NCBI GenBank assembly: GCA_025765595.1
Contig: JAIVFH010000056.1
Location: forward strand, 62,001-126,000
DNA from: Obelidium mucronatum
Taxonomy: Eukaryota > Chytridiomycota > Chytridiomycetes > Chytridiales > Chytriomycetaceae
Direction: 5' to 3'
Length of the DNA stretch: 64,000 nucleotides
The notes below the pieces were generated by a model. It was not told where the DNA came from, ran no database searches, and was given only the letters and a program-made list of their open reading frames with translations. Each line of letters opens with the position of its first letter. Within the stretch, counting starts at the first letter, position 1. This document shows positions 60,388-64,000 of the stretch, piece by piece. The translations under genes and the position numbers were made by a program.

Positions 60388-60726
60388 TTTTAAATCAACT
60401 TTTTTATTGTCAAGCACATAAAGAGCTCAGCCTCCAAAAAGAATTACTAGTTTGTTGAGGTACCAAATCACTGCAATTGATTTAAGGTTCCATCCGGAAT
60501 TTGCGACACTCTTTTTCTAATTGTTTGTTCTTTGCAAAAAAAAAAAATCGAAAAAGTCAAAAAAGAGTCAGTTTTTTTTCTCTCTTTCGCCTGCGACTCA
60601 GCCTTGAAAACGCTGGGTACTCTACTCGGAACAAGATTCCGACATGTCGAATGAGCTCTTCCGAATTCCATGTTCCTCTTTTCTTGCTTTGGGAATCTAT
60701 TAATCTAAGGCATGAAATCCTTGCCA
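60388..60726. other. Intergenic region between VPS37 and tRNA-Met
   Basis: About 340 bp holding the VPS37 promoter on its left side. No supported gene or repeat. Confidence 0.5.
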
Positions 60727-60800
60727 GCTCTTGTGGCTTAGTTGGTTAAAGCGTCGGTCTCATAATCCGAAGGTCACCAGTTCGACTCTGGTCAAGAGCA
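60727..60800 (+). tRNA. tRNA-Met (anticodon CAT)
   Basis: Same structure as the copy at 54,992-55,065 (GCTCTTG/CAAGAGC acceptor, CTCATAA anticodon loop), with T instead of C in the D-loop. Sequence similarity stops at the gene edges, so it is a dispersed gene copy and not a recent segmental duplicate. Confidence 0.95.
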
Positions 60801-61227
60801 GAAGGTTTAATCACGAATATGCAATCGTGTTGGGCCGTTGCCATACAAGCTTGTAGAACATTTTATTGTGTTAAATTGTAGATTCGGACATACCACTGAA
60901 AAGTAACCTCTCAGAAATGGTAAACCGCAGAACCCTTGCAAGGGGGGCGGCCTGGAAAGACCGCCTTTCTCCCAGAACATCGTGCCGTACCCTGCGTCGT
61001 TGGACCTGTGTTGGACGGTTACGCCGGAGAAATGGTTTGTTTATCACCTTCTCGTAGTATCCCCTTTCTTGTTTATAAGGTTGAAGAATAAATACTCATT
61101 TTGATTTTGTTCTATCAAGTCGAGTTTCAGGATAATTCAGTTTTATTTCACACTTTCGTTCCGCCAGCAAAATCAAAAAACCATGAAAGAAAGATTACTC
61201 ATATCCAAAAAAAAAAAACAAGAAAAA
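60801..61227. other. Unassigned region with a GC-rich hairpin-prone block
   Basis: About 430 bp between tRNA-Met and HSP20. At about 60,935-61,030 there is a GC-rich patch including GGCGGCCTGGAAAGACCGCC, able to fold on itself, that stands out from AT-rich surroundings. No protein frame supported and no match to an RNA class I know. The right end is the HSP20 3' UTR. Confidence 0.35.
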
Positions 61228-61778
61228 TCACTGGACGTTAATCTTCTTGACTCCTTCATCCAAAGCCTTCTTCAAAAGAGTCAATTCAAGAACACCATGG
61301 TCCATAGTGGCAGTAACCGCGTCAGCATTGGCATCATTGGGAAGGCGGACACTTCGAGAGAACTTCCCAAACGAGCGCTCGACAATATGGCGTTGATCGT
61401 CTTTGGTCTCCTTTTTGGAGTTGCGTTCTCCAGAGATTGTCAAGATGTTGTCCTTGATTGTGATGTTGACTTCGTCCTGGTTGGTGAAAGAAGAATACAA
61501 CGGTCAACCCCCATACTTAAGAAAATGTGATGCACAGTAGAACGAGGGAAAAATATGATATTTACCTTCTTCACACCAGGAAGGTCGGCATGTACAATGT
61601 ACCCTTTCTCGTTTTCAGTCAAGTCCAAACGCGCGTTGAAGGAACCACCCCAGTACTTTGAGGAAATCTGGTTCGCATCATCCGTGTTTGACTCAGTTGA
61701 AGTCATGGCGTTGAGTTGAGCATTCAAGAGGCGATCAAAATCGCGGAAGAGAGAGTCGCGTGGTAAGAACACAGCCAT
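61228..61778 (-). CDS. Small heat shock protein (HSP20/alpha-crystallin)
   Basis: Two exons (61566-61778 and 61228-61476), 153 residues. The N-terminal arm is MAVFLPRDSLFRDFDRLLNA; the alpha-crystallin domain runs from FNARLDLTENEKGYIVHADL through NITIKDNILTISGERNSKKE to ERSFGKFSRSVRLPNDANAD and GVLELTLLKKA. The intron follows LPGVKK, phase 0. It is an ATP-independent holdase for misfolded proteins, usually cytosolic. Upstream on the coding strand, spaced GAA triplets (TAGAAACCAGAAAC, about 61,820-61,835) could be part of a gapped heat-shock element; weak evidence. Confidence 0.94.
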
Positions 61779-62306
61779 TTTTAATTGTTGGTAGTAGTGT
61801 TGATTTAGAATCAAATGTTTCTGGTTTCTACAGGGACGGGACGCGAGGCCCTTTTTAAATCTTTTTTTTTGATTTGTAATTTTGATGCGGATTGACTCAT
61901 GCATGCTTTGCTGATTATGAAAGGATAATCGCGAAATTTCTAGGTTTTTCGATCATATTCCACAAAGTCTTTTCTGTTCCATAGCACAGAAATCCTGCAT
62001 CGACAAGGCCAATGCATGATTCTGAACTTGATTGCTAGTCTTTTCAGATTCTGTTGGTGCTTTGTTGGAACCTTTGATCGGTTTGTGAGCAAGGTTTGTT
62101 TTTAAATCAAAGAAGCCGCTGCCAATGCTTTAAAGAAACAAGCAATCCCTAATCCCATATTGAATCGAGAAATTTGATTACTAGGCGCCGAGTTAGCGCT
62201 GACAAGTTGTCTGTCGCGTTCTGACAATCCAAAAGGATGCCTGCACGAAACTTCTAAAAGAAGGATCGAAACAAACTTGAATTCAAGAAATCAAATTACG
62301 ACTTCA
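61779..62306. promoter_or_regulatory. Divergent promoter region, HSP20 / G8-domain gene
   Basis: About 530 bp between two divergent starts. The HSP20-proximal side has spaced GAA triplets compatible with a weak heat-shock element. No other feature seen. Confidence 0.4.
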
Positions 62307-64000
62307 ATGAAGTGTATTTTGATCTCTGCTTGGTTTGCTGTCGCTGTGGTTGGGCTTCCGCTCCCACTGGATTCCAGTCTGTTGCAGGAGCACGTGGTTG
62401 TTTCTTCAAGAGACACGAAATCGACTGCTGTTCCAACCGTGAATACAGTCCCTGCCGATCCCAAGACATACACCGCTTTTATTAACACAGCCATTCAAAA
62501 TCACTGGTCGGAATCTGTTACGCTTCCGCGTCCAAACACGTCCAATGTCTTTGCCGAGAACAGGTTCCTAAAATTACCCCCCAGCGCTTCATCTTTCACT
62601 GATCACTAATTCAAACCGCAAATAGTCTTCAAATTGACTGCCCCCATCGCGCAGCGGATACCAAAAATTGGGAATCCGCAGACACGTGGCCAAACAAGAT
62701 TGTTCCATCTGCTGACGGCCAAAATATTACAATCCCAATCAACACAACTGTCCTCATCTCGGCCACATCACTGGACCCTTTCCACGTCTACGGAACAATC
62801 ACGATACCGTCTGGGTCTGGAATCGTGTTCAACGACGAATCAATCACATTGAATACGAGAGGAATTCTGATTGATGGAGGCTCTTTGAAGGCTGGATCGG
62901 AAACCTGTAGACTCAGAAGCTATTTAACAATCATTCTTCATGGAGTTAAACCGGCGCCATTAACTGCCGTACCTCCTCCTATTGTAAAAGGTGAATCCTT
63001 AGTCGATTGGCAGGCTTTAATCTAATACTATGGCTCTAAGGAATTGCTGCGGTGAATGGAGGGACTCTAGATATTCATGGTCAAGTTTATGCACCTGCGT
63101 GGACGCGTTTATCTGTGACGGCTCGCAAAGGAGATACCCAAATCTTGGTTCAAGACCTAGTCAATTGGGAAGTTGGTCAATCAATTCTCGTCACTACCAC
63201 AGCCACCAAGGACAGCAGAGACTTCAATCAAAACGATGTGTCTGTCATTAAAAATATTACTGTGGCAGCTGGAATCGGCAGCGCAGTCACTGTGATCGGA
63301 TTGGAGAAACCGCTCCTCTACAATCATTATGGTGGATCTGAGTATCAAGCAGAAGTCGGTCTTTTGAGTCGCCGAATTCTTATTAAGGGAGACGACACTT
63401 ATTCTAATCTGACTGACACTGCCGCAGTTTGTGTTGGGGACACCATGAGTGCTGTTTCTACAAATCCGTGCGGGGCTCCAAAAGGATACGGAGGCCACAT
63501 ACAAATTATTGGATCTGCAATTGGACGCGTTCGAGGGGTCGAGCTTTTCCAGATGGGTTAGTGGTGTTGGTTCCCTTGTTGCTCAATTCTGACACCAAAC
63601 AACAAAAAAGGTCAAACAAACGTAATGGGAAGATATCCGTACCATATTCACATGGCAAAAGACAATGGTCGAAATAGCTATCTTGATTCGAGCTCAATTC
63701 ACCAAAGTTTCTTTCGTTGCATGAGTATTCACGGCTCTTCCAACGTCACAATCTCCAACAACGTCGCCTTTGATATCACCGGAAACTGCTTCTATATAGA
63801 AGATGGTGTTGAGGAAGACAATTTGTTTCAATTCAACCTGGCAGCCCACATTCACTTCTTGGGATCCCCCACCAACCCTAAAACGTTTTACACCCAGGGA
63901 TTGGATCTTGTTTGGGAGGATCCTGTCAATTTAATTGTACCAACCGATGTAACAGCCGCCCCATTTTATATTACGAACCCTTACAACTCATTTATTGGTA
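62307..64000 (+). CDS. Secreted G8-domain / parallel beta-helix protein (5' part; CEMIP/PKHD1L1-like)
   Basis: The ATG at 62307 starts the signal peptide MKCILISAWFAVAVVGLPLP. Short introns are visible near 62,600, 62,990 and 63,560. Exons then give a G8 domain (ESADTWPNKIVPSADGQNIT, HVYGTITIPSGSGIVFNDES, LIDGGSLKAGSETCR) and a following region with VNGGTLDIHGQVYAPAWTRL and beta-helix (PbH1) turns such as HGSSNVTISNNVAFDITGNC. This order is that of CEMIP, TMEM2 and fibrocystin-like proteins, some of which bind or degrade hyaluronan. The family occurs widely in eukaryotes; the role in this organism is unknown. The gene continues past the window end. Confidence 0.82.

Overview
The window is eukaryotic nuclear DNA: densely packed genes split by many short GT-AG introns, Pol III tRNA genes, and fungal-type housekeeping proteins. 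A Tctex-type axonemal/IFT dynein light chain (DYNLT2B-like) points to an organism that builds a flagellum. Together with calcineurin A, GPI-type secreted glycoside hydrolases, Dot5-like peroxiredoxin, DUF6589-type sequences and a G8-domain surface protein, this suggests a zoosporic fungus (Chytridiomycota or close). That placement is inference.

Layout. 1-12,000: end of a Thr/Lys-tailed protein, a C2H2 zinc-finger protein, the snRNP protein Sad1/USP39 (-), calcineurin A (+), a DHX35-type DEAH helicase (-) and a large RasGEF (-). 12,569-12,650: tRNA-Ser(AGA). 12,674-33,817: a head-to-tail triplication of a ~7.05 kb unit, each copy holding a multi-pass membrane protein gene (+), ORC5 (-) and an unrecognised multi-exon gene (-). 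ORC5 has an intron filled with GC-rich hairpins and a tandemly repeated last exon. 34,000-49,800: DYNLT2B, a degenerate NodB-like secreted protein, LSM2, a GH26-like GPI protein, a single-pass membrane protein, a nuclear peroxiredoxin, a Cache/HAMP-like membrane sensor, a TOPBP1-type multi-BRCT protein, TVP23 and a small RING-like protein.

49,904-54,910 is the most notable object: a 5,007 bp apparently intact DNA transposon with 402 bp terminal inverted repeats and a perfect 9 bp target-site duplication. It carries two convergent genes, a RecQ-family helicase and a DUF6589-like protein that is the likely DDE-type transposase. Both reading frames start inside the inverted repeats and share the same 54-residue leader. 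I do not recognise this gene pairing as a named transposon family.

54,920-64,000: tRNA-Met, an M14 carboxypeptidase, a second Cache/HAMP-like sensor paralogous to the one at 41 kb, VPS37 (ESCRT-I), a second tRNA-Met, an HSP20 and the 5' part of a G8/parallel-beta-helix secreted protein that runs off the window.

Functional themes are ordinary cell biology (splicing, replication initiation and checkpoint, Ras and calcium signalling, trafficking) interrupted by the transposon and the segmental triplication. Exon boundaries were read by eye from splice consensus and family conservation. Gene ends are firmer than internal introns.
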